A stretch of DNA of 64,000 bases, taken from the NCBI GenBank assembly GCA_024278275.1, contig JAJRTN010000017.1:1-64000 (forward strand), written 5' to 3'. The stretch is from Candidatus Hydrogenedentota bacterium (GTDB taxonomy: Bacteria; Hydrogenedentota; Hydrogenedentia; Hydrogenedentales; JAJRTN01). Below, in pieces: positions 36,772-45,568 of the stretch (positions within the stretch are counted from its first letter, which is position 1; the number at the start of each line of letters is the position of its first letter). The translations under genes were made by a program, and so were the position numbers. The notes beneath the pieces were generated by a model that was given only the letters and a program-made list of their open reading frames with translations, did not search any database and had not been told where the DNA came from.

Positions 36772-36843
36772 TATAGGGAAGAGACTGTCCCGCTGGCAAT
36801 GGAGCTTTTGCGGGCATGAGACCAAACCAGAGGGAGACTTGGA

Positions 36844-37065
36844 ATGACACGTAAACTGATTGCCCTGACCCTGTGTGTCGCCTTTGTATGCGCCGTGGCC
36901 ATGACCGGCTGTGGCTCGAAAACTGTTACGGTGGAACAGCCGAAGGACGCTCCTAAAATCGAGATGCCCCCCATGCCTCCGATGCCCACCCCGCCCGCGG
37001 CGCCCGCGGCGAATGACGGCGCCCAGAAAAAGGAGGCGCCGGCTCCCGCCGAAGGCAGCAACTAG
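36844..37065 (+). CDS. Small Pro/Ala-rich lipoprotein
   Basis: 73 residues. The signal peptide LIALTLCVAFVCAVAMTGCG ends in a lipobox, leaving a mature peptide of about 50 residues dominated by Pro, Met and Ala (MPPMPPMPTPPAAPAAN) and a charged end. Such short tethered lipoproteins are often periplasmic linkers. GAGGGAG precedes the ATG. It has its own promoter and terminator. Function unknown. Confidence 0.85.
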   Translation: MTRKLIALTLCVAFVCAVAMTGCGSKTVTVEQPKDAPKIEMPPMPPMPTPPAAPAANDGAQKKEAPAPAEGSN

Positions 37066-37107
37066 TCGTTTTTCAATCCTTTTCGATTCGCGGCGTGGGA
37101 AAACCGT

Positions 37108-37135
37108 ACAGCGGTCTTCCTGCGCCGCTGTTTTT
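37108..37135 (+). terminator. Intrinsic terminator after the small lipoprotein gene
   Basis: Stem ACAGCGG (37108-37114) with CCGCTGT (37125-37131), a 10-nt loop, then a run of T to 37135. Confidence 0.8.
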
Positions 37136-37648
37136 CGGGGGCCGTCTCACGAGAGGGCGCGTAACCCCCACGGTATGATCGTGTAACCCAGACCTTCATT
37201 GCGGGGGAGCCTGGCTTGGCCCAGCCGGAAGCAGGAATCCCTACTCCTGTCCATGCCAGGACCACCGTAACCCCCGCGAAGGCGGGGCACCATGATACGG
37301 GGCAACACCTTTCCTGTTTCGTAACCGTTCACGAAGAGCACGATACTGCCAGTGCCGCGGGCACCAGGCGGGAGGGGGCAGAGACAAGGGCCCGCTTGTC
37401 CGTTGGCCGGACGTGGTCCCCCTCGGGAAGGGTTCTTCCCCCTGGCGTGGGGCATTCGCCACAAACGGTTGCGCGGGAGCGCGCCCCATGCGAATTCCCG
37501 GGAACGGTTACCGAAAAACGGCACCTCCCGGTCTCTTGCGGCCCGATGCAAAGACTGCTACAATCTCCGGTCCCGAAGGTGGATGTGTGGCTTGACGCGG
37601 TGTGCGCGATGGGTCATGGCAGGTTTTCGCACAAAAGAGGGATATCCC
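37136..37648. other. 513-bp gap with repeat remnants, no gene seen
   Basis: It contains a CCCCCGCGAAGGCGGGG hairpin near 37273-37290, a core shared with other gaps, and several GC-rich palindromic words such as GTCCGTTGGCCGGAC near 37397. Frames open through this region run into the beta-propeller gene but have no start signal and are atypical in composition. Confidence 0.5.
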
Positions 37649-38911
37649 GTGAACTGTCGTTTTAGGCGTGGTGGCATTGTGTTTTTGATGTTGGCGGTGT
37701 GTGTGGCGTGTCTTCCATCTTTTGCGGATTGGCCCCAGTTTCAGGGGCCCAATCTCAACAGTAGCTCTCCGGAGACGGGGTTGCTTCGCTCGTGGTCGGC
37801 CGGCGGGCCGCGGATGGCGTGGAAGTTTCCCCTTGGTCCGGGTTTCGCGGGGCCGGCGGTGCGCGATGGCGAGGTCTATGTGCTGGATCGGGAGGACGAG
37901 GCACGGGATATCTTGCGGTGCATCGACCTGACGACGGGCAAGGAGTTGTGGAACTACACCTATGATGCACCGGGAAGCGTGGGCTTCAGTGGCTCGCGCA
38001 CTACGCCTACGGTCACGGAGACCCATGTTTACACGGTGGGCATGATGGGTGATTTCTATTGCTTCGACCGCAAAACGCGCCGGCCCGTTTGGCACAGGAA
38101 CCTGCTGAAGGATTATGGATCCGGCACCCCGGTCTGGGGCGTATCCCAGGCGCCCCGCCTCTACAGGGACTGGGTACTCGTGGCGCCGCAGGCGGCGAGC
38201 GTGACCGTGGCAACCTTTGAAAAGGCCACGGGGAAACCCGTGTGGCAGGCGAAGCTCGCGGGCGGCGTGGGTTATGTCAGTCCGGTGATTACCACGCTGT
38301 GCGGCGTGGACCAGGCCATCATGGTTACCGCCGGCGACGAGGGCACGGTGGGCGGCGTGGCCATGGCCGACGGGAAGGTGCTGTGGACCTATGGGGGCTG
38401 GCACTGCAAAATCCCCATTGTTTCGGCGACTCCCCTGCCGGAGGACAGGGTGTTCATTACGGGTGAATACGGCGCGGGTTCCGCCATGCTGAAAATCACC
38501 CGCGATGGCGATGCCTTTCAGGCGGAGGAACTTTACAAGACGGATCGCTGCGGCAGCCAGATCCACCAGCCCCTGCAGATCGACGGCTATCTCTACATGA
38601 ACAGTAACGGCAACCGCCGGGCGGATGGAATGACCTGCATGACGCTTGGCGGAGAACGCAAATGGAACACGGGCCGGAGACCGGGCTTTGAACGGGGCAA
38701 TCTCATTATGGCCGACGGCATGATCTTCAACCTGGATGGAAAGACGGGGATCCTTCATCTTGTGGAACCTTCGCCCGAGGGGTACAAGGAACTTGCCCAG
38801 GCCAAAGTGCTGGATGGAAAACTGATGTGGTCGCCCATGGCGCTTTCCGATGGGATGCTTCTCGTCCGGGACCAAGCCGTCATGAAGTGCCTGGACGTGC
38901 GCAATCCCTAG
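37649..38911 (+). CDS. Secreted PQQ-like beta-propeller protein
   Basis: 420 residues from a GTG at 37649, with GAGGG 8 bp upstream. A signal peptide (GIVFLMLAVCVACLPSFADW) is followed by WPQFQGPNLNSSSPETGLL, the usual opening of PQQ-like repeat proteins, and repeated blades with DLTTGKELWNY, DRKTRRPVWHRN, KATGKPVWQAK and MADGKVLWTYGGW. These bacterial WxxFxGP proteins are periplasmic or secreted and generally have no bound PQQ; some relate to BamB. Function unknown. The neighbouring gene at 40418 encodes a related lipoprotein. Confidence 0.9.
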   Translation: MNCRFRRGGIVFLMLAVCVACLPSFADWPQFQGPNLNSSSPETGLLRSWSAGGPRMAWKFPLGPGFAGPAVRDGEVYVLDREDEARDILRCIDLTTGKELWNYTYDAPGSVGFSGSRTTPTVTETHVYTVGMMGDFYCFDRKTRRPVWHRNLLKDYGSGTPVWGVSQAPRLYRDWVLVAPQAASVTVATFEKATGKPVWQAKLAGGVGYVSPVITTLCGVDQAIMVTAGDEGTVGGVAMADGKVLWTYGGWHCKIPIVSATPLPEDRVFITGEYGAGSAMLKITRDGDAFQAEELYKTDRCGSQIHQPLQIDGYLYMNSNGNRRADGMTCMTLGGERKWNTGRRPGFERGNLIMADGMIFNLDGKTGILHLVEPSPEGYKELAQAKVLDGKLMWSPMALSDGMLLVRDQAVMKCLDVRNP

Positions 38912-38936
38912 CCCGGTCTGGCCGGAATCCAAAAGC

Positions 38937-39001
38937 CGTCACTGCGAGGGCGCTTCAGGCGACCGTGGCAATCCGGGTTCCCGCGTTCGCGGGAATGACG
39001 G
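38937..39001. repeat. REP-like element with CCGTCA/TGACGG ends
   Basis: It starts CCGTCACTGCGAGGG and ends CCCGCGTTCGCGGGAATGACGG, with an internal CCCGCG/CGCGGG hairpin. It is related to the elements at 8618 and to the remnants near 47226 and 60500. Confidence 0.65.
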
Positions 39002-39128
39002 AAGGGAGGGGCAGGCATGTTTCCGGGACCCTTTGTACAGAACTTCACGGGAAGGGACGAATGAAAAGGGGAATGGCAGGAAAAAGCGTTGGCCCCCTTT
39101 CAGCTTATCCGCGGCGGGGTGAATGCCG

Positions 39129-40418
39129 ATGAAAATCGTTCACATCGTGCCCGGCACGGGCGGCACCTTCTATTGCCAGAATTGCCTTCGCGACATGGCG
39201 CTGGTCGGTGCGCTCCGGCGCCGGGGGCACGACGTGATGGTGGTGCCCATGTACCTGCCCGTCCGGGTGGACGATACGGAACTCGGGGGCGACACGCCCA
39301 TCTTTTTCGGCGGCATCAACGTGTACCTGCAACAGACGCTGGGCCTGTTTCGCCACACACCACGCTGGATTGACCGGCTCCTTGACGCGCGCTGGCTTCT
39401 GCGCCGGGCCGCGCGGCGGGAAGGCTCAACCCAGGCGGTAAGCCTGGGCGCCATGACCCTTTCCATGCTCCATGGCCGCGACGGACTTCAGCGAAAGGAA
39501 CTCGACCGGCTGACCCATTGGCTGGCAACACACGAACGGCCCGACGTGGTGCATCTCTCGAATTCACTGCTCATCGGTCTGGCGGGACCCTTGTCCGACC
39601 GCCTTGGCGTGCCCGTCTGCTGTGCCCTGCAGGACGAGGACACCTGGCTGGATGCCATGCACCCCGAAGACAGCCGCCGCTGCTGGGAGGCCATGGCGGA
39701 GAAGGATGAAGATGTCGCGGCGTACGTGGTGGTGAGTGATTGGTACGCCCGGCAAATGCATGAACGCATGGGCATCGCCGACAGGCAACTGCATCGCGTG
39801 CATATCGGTTTGGACCTCGCCGGGTTTGAGGCTTCCCCGCTGCCTTTCGAACCGCCCGTCATCGGGTTCCTCTCGCGCATGGGCAAGGCCCAAGGGTTGG
39901 GAGAGCTGGTGCATGCCTTCATGGCGCTCAAAGCGAAGCCCGAGTTCAAGGAACTCAGGCTTCGGGCCACGGGGGGGATCACCGCCCTGGACCGTCCGTT
40001 TGTACAGGGGCTCAGGGATAGGTTACGGGCCGCCAACATGCTCGACGACGTGGATTTTCTTGAGCATTTTAACGACGCGGACCGCCGCGCCTTCCTGCAG
40101 ACGGTTTCCGTACTCTCCGTGCCGGTGCGAGAGGGGGAAGCTTTCGGCACCTACATCATCGAGGCCCTGGCCTCAGGGGTTCCCGTGGTGCAGCCCGATG
40201 TGGGCGCCTTCCCCGAGTTGGTGGAGACCACGGGCGGCGGGCGCGTCTATGATCACACCCGGCCGGATGGGCTGGTGGATGCGCTGGCCGCCCTCCTGCT
40301 CAACCCCGGTGAAGCAGGGCAACTCGGACAACGGGGCCGCGCGGTGGTGCTTGAACGTTTCACGGCGGATGCCATGGCGGAACGGGTGGAGCGGGTCTAC
40401 GAATCGGTGTGCCGGTGA
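39129..40418 (+). CDS. Glycosyltransferase family 4 protein
   Basis: 429 residues. An ATG at 39123 is possible, but the GGGG ribosome site fits 39129 better. N-terminal Rossmann half: MKIVHIVPGTGGTFYCQNCL. Linker and C-terminal half: IGFLSRMGKAQGLGELVHAF, LEHFNDADRRAFLQTVSVLS and the nucleotide-sugar motif EGEAFGTYIIEALASGVPVV then QPDVGAFPELVE, i.e. the E-x7-E signature of GT4. It is a cytosolic retaining glycosyltransferase. Its stop overlaps the next start (TGATG), so it is cotranslated with a beta-propeller lipoprotein. Confidence 0.93.
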   Translation: MKIVHIVPGTGGTFYCQNCLRDMALVGALRRRGHDVMVVPMYLPVRVDDTELGGDTPIFFGGINVYLQQTLGLFRHTPRWIDRLLDARWLLRRAARREGSTQAVSLGAMTLSMLHGRDGLQRKELDRLTHWLATHERPDVVHLSNSLLIGLAGPLSDRLGVPVCCALQDEDTWLDAMHPEDSRRCWEAMAEKDEDVAAYVVVSDWYARQMHERMGIADRQLHRVHIGLDLAGFEASPLPFEPPVIGFLSRMGKAQGLGELVHAFMALKAKPEFKELRLRATGGITALDRPFVQGLRDRLRAANMLDDVDFLEHFNDADRRAFLQTVSVLSVPVREGEAFGTYIIEALASGVPVVQPDVGAFPELVETTGGGRVYDHTRPDGLVDALAALLLNPGEAGQLGQRGRAVVLERFTADAMAERVERVYESVCR

Positions 40419-41626
40419 TGAAAGCGCGTGGGAACCATGGTGCGCTGAAGCGCTCCCTACCGCTTTTGCTTCTGTTCGCCCTGACGGGTTGTGGCGGAAA
40501 AGGTGTGGCGCCCGAGAACGCCTCCGAAGTGGTGAAAGTGCGAGAGCCCGCAAGCGCGCCGAATGCCGCGTGGTTCACTTTTCACGGCGATGCCGGCTTG
40601 ACGGGGTACGTTGCGTGGGAACCGCCGGACGTGCTCGCCTTGCGATGGCGGTATGCGTCGGGCTCTGAAATAGTAAACACGCCCGTGGCCGGCAATGGAC
40701 GCATCTATTGTGCCAACACCCGGGGCATGGTGTTCGCGGTGGATTTGAAAGGCCGGGAAATCTGGTCGCGTACCCTGATGCGCCCCGTCCTGAAGAAGGA
40801 AGGACCCCAACCGGAAGCACTGGACGCGCCCCTGCTTTACCACGAAGGCCGGGTTATCGTGGCCGCGGCCGACGGGGCGCTATACGCGCTCGACGGTGCC
40901 ACGGGCAAGGTCGCGTGGCAGGTGGAGATGGACGCCACGTTCTTGGGTTCACCCACCTATGGGAAGGGCAGGATCTACCTTGTCACCCAGGACGAAGGCG
41001 TGCTCCAGGCACGAAGCGTGGAGACGGGCGCGCTGCTCTGGAAGAGTGAGGCCGTGGCGCGCTGTGACGGGTCGCCCTCGGTGGGCGCGGATTTCGCGGC
41101 ATTCGGCAGTTGCGACGCGGCGCTGCACGTTCGTTCCCTGGAAGACGGGGGGGTGCTTTTCGACATCCCCATCGACGACGATTCGCAGATCGCTGGAGGC
41201 GTAGCCATCGACGGCAAGGCCGTTTTCTCGGGAAGCCGAAGTGGCGCGGTTGTTCATGCCAACGGAAAGACGGGAAAGATTGTCTGGATGAATCGGGACA
41301 GCCGGGACGAGATCTTCACCACGCCGGCGGTCACGAAAGACTGGGTGATCGTGGCTTCACAAGACGGAATGATCTACGGTTTGAACCGGGCAACGGGTAA
41401 GCAGCGCTGGCGCTTTGATACGGAAGGGGAGCCCATGTCCCCGGTCATCACAGGGGAAAAAGTGGTGGTGACCGCCGACGGGACACTTTTCCTGCTTCGC
41501 CTCAAGGACGGTGAGGAATTGTGGTCCTGCCGTGTGAGCGACGAGATTACCGCGCCCGCCATTGTGGGTGACATGGTGGTGGTGGGCTGCGACGATGGCA
41601 CCGTGGCGGTCTTTGGCGCGCCATGA
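40418..41626 (+). CDS. PQQ-like beta-propeller lipoprotein (BamB-like)
   Basis: 402 residues from the ATG at 40418, which overlaps the GT4 stop. A lipoprotein signal (LPLLLLFALTGCGG) ends at the lipobox. AAWFTFHGDAGLTGYVAWEP opens a propeller whose blades repeat the DGATGKVAWQVEMD, VETGALLWKSEAV, NGKTGKIVWMNRDS, NRATGKQRWRFDTEGE and LKDGEELWSCRVSD pattern. The arrangement is like BamB but lies in a glycosyltransferase operon. It may act as an anchored binding platform; ligand unknown. Confidence 0.9.
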   Translation: MKARGNHGALKRSLPLLLLFALTGCGGKGVAPENASEVVKVREPASAPNAAWFTFHGDAGLTGYVAWEPPDVLALRWRYASGSEIVNTPVAGNGRIYCANTRGMVFAVDLKGREIWSRTLMRPVLKKEGPQPEALDAPLLYHEGRVIVAAADGALYALDGATGKVAWQVEMDATFLGSPTYGKGRIYLVTQDEGVLQARSVETGALLWKSEAVARCDGSPSVGADFAAFGSCDAALHVRSLEDGGVLFDIPIDDDSQIAGGVAIDGKAVFSGSRSGAVVHANGKTGKIVWMNRDSRDEIFTTPAVTKDWVIVASQDGMIYGLNRATGKQRWRFDTEGEPMSPVITGEKVVVTADGTLFLLRLKDGEELWSCRVSDEITAPAIVGDMVVVGCDDGTVAVFGAP

Positions 41627-41651
41627 CGCTTTCCCCCCCTATCCCGCGGCC

Positions 41652-42467
41652 TCACATGGCCAGGATGGCGCGCAGGGCGTCGTGACAATGTTTCAGGGTT
41701 GTGTCGAAAGCGTGGGGGTACGCGCCATATTCGGCGGTCAGGGCACCCTCGAAGCCCACGTCTTTCAACGCGCCCATCACGGCCGGCCAGTTCACGTCGC
41801 CTTCCAGCAGCATGACAAAGCCGCTGAAGCCTCCTGCCGCCGTTCGGAAGTCCTTGGCATGTATCTTGAGCAGGCGGTCGCCCAGAATGCGAATCCATTG
41901 CTCCGGATAACCGTAGAGCAGGATGTTGCCCAAGTCGAAATAGGCGCCCACGTATTCGCTCTCGAACTGATCGATAAAGTCCCGTGTTTCGGTGGGACTG
42001 AGGAGAAACTTGTTCCACACGTTTTCAAGGCCCATGGCCACGCCCAGCTTCTCGGCCACGGGTACCAGGTCCTGGATGGCGTTGAAACTGTTCTCGATGG
42101 CCATCTCGTAGCTTACCTCTGGGGTTACCACGCCGGGCACCACCAGCACGGCGTCGGTGCCCAGCCATTGGGCGATCTGTAATGCGCGCCCGGTGGCCTC
42201 TTTGCCCTGCGCTCGCACCGTCTCGTCGGGCGAGGACAGGGGCAGGGACCAGCCCATGCCGCATCCCACGCTGCATATCTCCAGCCCCAGGCTGTCGGCG
42301 TGTTTGCGAATGGCCGTGATCTCGCCTTCCGAAGCATCGAGATGTACCGGACCCTGGTCGCCCACGCACACCTCGAAGGCATCGAAGCCCATCTGTCTGG
42401 CCTGGTCCATCGCAACTTGCGTGGGCATATCCCCCGGAAAGATCCACTGGTTGATACCTGCTTTCAT
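41652..42467 (-). CDS. Sugar phosphate isomerase/epimerase-like TIM-barrel protein
   Basis: 271 residues from the ATG at 42467, preceded by GGGGA; the frame is open further upstream without a better start. AP-endonuclease-2-like barrel features: MGFDAFEVCVGDQGPVHLDA, LEICSVGCGMGW, VVPGVVTPEVSYEMA, LGVAMGLENVWNKFLLSP (metal-binding Glu), GAYFDLGNILLYG (Asp), LLKIHAKDFR (His/Asp) and FEGALTAEYGAY (Glu). These bind divalent metal and interconvert keto-sugars or inositol derivatives. It lies alone on the minus strand. Confidence 0.92.
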   Translation of the reverse strand: MKAGINQWIFPGDMPTQVAMDQARQMGFDAFEVCVGDQGPVHLDASEGEITAIRKHADSLGLEICSVGCGMGWSLPLSSPDETVRAQGKEATGRALQIAQWLGTDAVLVVPGVVTPEVSYEMAIENSFNAIQDLVPVAEKLGVAMGLENVWNKFLLSPTETRDFIDQFESEYVGAYFDLGNILLYGYPEQWIRILGDRLLKIHAKDFRTAAGGFSGFVMLLEGDVNWPAVMGALKDVGFEGALTAEYGAYPHAFDTTLKHCHDALRAILAM

Positions 42468-42949
42468 GCCGTTCCCCTGCTCCGTTTCGGTCATCCGTGT
42501 TGCGTCCCGGCGCGCGGGGACATCGACACGATTCGTCCGCGGGACCAGGCTCGTTACTTTAACCCATCTTAGTACCACCGCGCGCCGTGGTGCAAGGGGC
42601 GAGTCGAAGAAACGCGGAAGCAACAGCCTGTTGTGAGAAACCCCAACCGGGGTCCCTCACGAGGCATTTACGAAAGCCAGGCGCTTTGTGACGTGCCATC
42701 CGACGGAGCGCGTTCGGTCCCGTGCCTGGTATGTGGCGGTCTCGCCGAATCGTCTTTTCGCTGACAGCACCTCACGAACCGGCGTTAAAGCATGTCCGCC
42801 CGTGTCCTTGTTCCCGCCTTGGTGAAGGCCGAGGCACAAGACGTCAAGGCTCGGCTGGACAGGAAAAACGATTCGCGTGGATGCGTACCAGGGGCGCGGA
42901 CAACCCGGAAGCAGGTTGCCGTGACCGGTACCGTGGAATCAACCCCTCA
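42468..42949. other. 482-bp gap, no gene seen
   Basis: It lies between the isomerase start and the PEP-CTERM stop on the minus strand. It contains a short ACCCC/GGGGT hairpin near 42641-42655. No frame with a ribosome site or sensible composition, and no convincing promoter. Confidence 0.45.
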
Positions 42950-43828
42950 TCAGCGTTGCCTGCGCGTGCCCGCACGCCTTCGCCCCAGGTTTCGGGCAAC
43001 CATGCCGGCGAGACCGAGACCCAACAATCCCGCGGTGGCGGGCTCGGGAACGGGCGTAGCCGGCGAGAAAGATCCGGAGACATTGACCTCCACGCCCGGG
43101 TCGATGCCGTACGGAACACTCAGACCATACATGAAATCAATGCGGTATCCACGCCCGGCGAAAAGAGCCACGTCCAGGCCCGTGCTGCCATCGGTCGAGG
43201 CAATCGTGGTGAAATCGACGAAGGGTGGGGGATCGGCGATCATTTCCGACACACTTATGTCGAGAAAAGTTCCCACGCCGGGGTCGGATGCACCGGCCCC
43301 GGTCATCACCACGGCCGCCGGATCCAAATGGAAATCACCGACATAGTCTCCGGCCGCCGCGCCGCCAAACCCGGGATCGATAAAAAACTCCACGCCACCG
43401 AATACCTGGATAATAGCACTCTGCGTTTCGCCCGCAGCATCCTCAGCGCTCAATGCACTCGCCAACACGTTGGTGTAAAAATGCACCGTGTCCATGCTGG
43501 AGGGACCACCAAAAGTCAGAGCCGTCGATACGAAACCCTGCACTTCACCCGCGCCCACGTCTGGCGACAAGAGGCCGACACTGCTGGACGTGCCCTGCAC
43601 CGTGCCCTCGGCCACCGCCGGCCAGGTGATGGGCGCAAAAGCAAAGGACGGCCCCACGGACACGGTGTCGTCCGTCGTATCGCCGAAAAAGCCGGCCCTG
43701 CTTATTCCGGTGGAAACAAAAGCGCCATTTCCGGAGTGCCTGGCAATGACCGAGGTGGCGTCCGCCACCAGCGCGGGTATTGTCAATAACGCTGCCATCA
43801 ACACAACCCCGAAGATACGGTGTCTCAT
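42950..43828 (-). CDS. PEP-CTERM exosortase-sorted protein
   Basis: 292 residues from the ATG at 43828, with GGGAGAG upstream. An N-terminal signal peptide (IFGVVLMAALLTIPALVADA) and a C-terminal tripartite sorting signal are both visible: VPEPATAGLLGLGLAGMVA, then NLGRRRAG. PEP-CTERM proteins are cleaved and anchored or released by exosortase in extracellular-polysaccharide-producing bacteria. The mature domain is Gly/Ser/Thr-rich and beta-like. No exosortase gene is in this window. Confidence 0.93.
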   Translation of the reverse strand: MRHRIFGVVLMAALLTIPALVADATSVIARHSGNGAFVSTGISRAGFFGDTTDDTVSVGPSFAFAPITWPAVAEGTVQGTSSSVGLLSPDVGAGEVQGFVSTALTFGGPSSMDTVHFYTNVLASALSAEDAAGETQSAIIQVFGGVEFFIDPGFGGAAAGDYVGDFHLDPAAVVMTGAGASDPGVGTFLDISVSEMIADPPPFVDFTTIASTDGSTGLDVALFAGRGYRIDFMYGLSVPYGIDPGVEVNVSGSFSPATPVPEPATAGLLGLGLAGMVARNLGRRRAGTRRQR

Positions 43829-43946
43829 GAGTCTCTCCCTTTCTCGCCTGCGCTCCAAATCTTTCAAATCAGATCATTTTTATAAAGTATACCCGATTTT
43901 TCATTTTTTGACAGGCAATCCACGGGACCGTGATGAGAAGGACCGG

Positions 43947-44954
43947 TTACCGGCCCCAATAGGCGCGGTATTTCCGGCTGAGTTCCGCGACTCCGGAAAG
44001 GGGGGAAAGGGGATACAGGAAGTTCTGGTACTCCCAACATGCGTAGCGGTCCACGTAAGGGGCGGCCATACGCATCTGCCCAAGCACCTGCTCGAAGGGC
44101 TTGCATGAAGTGAGGTCCAATACCGGTTCCCGGTGAAATAGTTCCACCACGCTCCACAGTTCCACGCCGTGTTTCCTGAACACGGGCGCGGCCGCGGCGA
44201 ACCAGTCGCCGATTTCCTCGCGCGGCGCGGTGGCATCCTGGATCAGAAACACGTCAATGTCCTCGATCTCGGAAAGCATGGCGTCCCACTCCGCCGCGAA
44301 TTTGGCGGGCGTCGTGGCGTCCTCACCGATGGTCAGTCGTGACGTGAACCAGGGCGAGTGGGAGACCTTCCGGTCTGGGGTGAGTTGTTTGAGGAAGGGG
44401 GGAAGTTCCCGCAGGATGGTCATAATGTCGCCCCGGTGCGTGCGGTCGCCCGTTTCGTGGGGGATATACCAGCCCCAGATATTCTTGCGGTCGCCATATT
44501 TCTCGAAGAGCTCACGGCAGAAGCGCTTGTTCATGTCGAGGTCGGCCCGTGGGTCCCAGCCCTTACCCTGGAATTGACCGTAGTACGTGTAGCAAATGCC
44601 CGGCAGCACCACCTCCATGCCGTACTTTTCCGCTAGGTCGAAGAGCCACGCATAGGCGTCATAGCCCAGCGTGTTGGGCAGGATATCCGAATCGTGGAAG
44701 GCCTGTTTCCCCACTGGAATGGGCAGCAGCACCGTTTCGACCCCGTCCTTTTTCATGGAGACGAAAAGGGCTTCCACCTCTGCTTGAGACCATTGATCCA
44801 GGCCCCAGCGGGGAACGTTTTCATACTCCGCGAAAGGACTGGTGAATACCAGGGGAACGATGGTGATGGGTTTCACGTTGGATTCCTCCGCGCCTTGCGC
44901 GGTTGACCACGACGCCACGAGACACAATGGAATGGCCAGGAAGGGATTTCGCAT
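43947..44954 (-). CDS. Secreted DUF4434-like TIM-barrel protein (glycosidase-like)
   Basis: 335 residues from the ATG at 44954, preceded by GAGGAG. The signal peptide LAIPLCLVASWSTAQGA is followed by a barrel-like sequence: VFTSPFAEYENVPRWGLDQW, GVETVLLPIPVGKQ, AEKYGMEVVLPGICYTYYGQ, NIWGWYIPHETGD and VFLIQDATAPREEIGDWF. The order and the Trp-rich strands match DUF4434-type proteins related to glycoside hydrolases. His/Glu in WYIPHE and Asp in IQDAT are candidate active residues. It lies 118 bp upstream (minus-strand sense) of the PEP-CTERM gene, possibly cotranscribed. Confidence 0.75.
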   Translation of the reverse strand: MRNPFLAIPLCLVASWSTAQGAEESNVKPITIVPLVFTSPFAEYENVPRWGLDQWSQAEVEALFVSMKKDGVETVLLPIPVGKQAFHDSDILPNTLGYDAYAWLFDLAEKYGMEVVLPGICYTYYGQFQGKGWDPRADLDMNKRFCRELFEKYGDRKNIWGWYIPHETGDRTHRGDIMTILRELPPFLKQLTPDRKVSHSPWFTSRLTIGEDATTPAKFAAEWDAMLSEIEDIDVFLIQDATAPREEIGDWFAAAAPVFRKHGVELWSVVELFHREPVLDLTSCKPFEQVLGQMRMAAPYVDRYACWEYQNFLYPLSPLSGVAELSRKYRAYWGR

Positions 44955-45159
44955 GGGGGCTCCTCGCAATGGCGGTTTATGAAAGACATGAACGGCTACG
45001 AAGTAACGTTTGCCGAAAATCACAGAAAAAAGGACAAGACAAACATCATGGATTCGATGGACGGTGCAAGGCCCTACGGTGTCGTGCCATCTGAAATGGC
45101 CCGGTAGAGTCTTAATTTTAATACCTCATCGTCGAGACTCTGATTCAAGGTGGCGGAGA

Positions 45160-45504
45160 TTAGATGATGCCAATAACCGGGGCCTTGATGTTAACGAAAT
45201 CTATTTCGTTAACATCCTCGTTCGAAGCCCCTAACTTAAATGCCTTCAAACGGTTACCACGCAGTACCTCGTAACCATTCTGGCACAATTCGGCACCATA
45301 TTGTTTGATATAATTGTCAATAGTGCGCGGGGTTACCTCAAAAAATGCGGCCACTTGCTCCTTGGTGAGTACGCTCTTACCCTCGAAGGAAATGCCTTGA
45401 ATCCGGGTGGCCCGCTCAATTTCCTTGAGGGCGAAGGGATTGTTCAGGATATTCTGCCGGTCCACCGCTGACGCGGTAAGATCCTTTTTCCCGCTTCCGC
45501 TCAT
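45160..45504 (-). pseudogene. Truncated HTH DNA-binding protein (N-terminal domain only)
   Basis: 114 residues from the ATG at 45504, with GAGGA upstream. NPFALKEIERATRIQGISFE, then VLTKEQVAAFFEVTPRTIDN and YEVLRGNRLKAFKLG match the N-terminal DNA-binding domain of a longer family (about 300-350 residues as I recall it, often beside Fic/death-on-curing genes). Here a stop follows KAPVIGII, just where the family continues into its second domain, and no continuation was found in the other frames. It is a truncated gene or a stand-alone HTH remnant. A 30-bp palindrome lies in its 3' end. Confidence 0.65.
45187..45216. repeat. 30-bp perfect palindrome inside the 3' end of the HTH gene
   Basis: Arms GATGTTAACGAAAT and ATTTCGTTAACATC around a CT centre, 14 bp each with no mismatch. 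It is AT-rich in a GC-rich region. It could be an operator, a hairpin or an inserted palindrome. Confidence 0.85.
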
Positions 45505-45568
45505 TTCGTGGTTCCTCACAGGGGTCTTGTGCCATGAGTGAGGCCCGGGGTTTTCCCGGATCTCTTTA

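Noticed and set aside
36467-36850. A 127-residue minus-strand frame in the gap before the small lipoprotein
   Set aside because: No ribosome site, low-complexity composition, and it overlaps the promoter of the lipoprotein gene.
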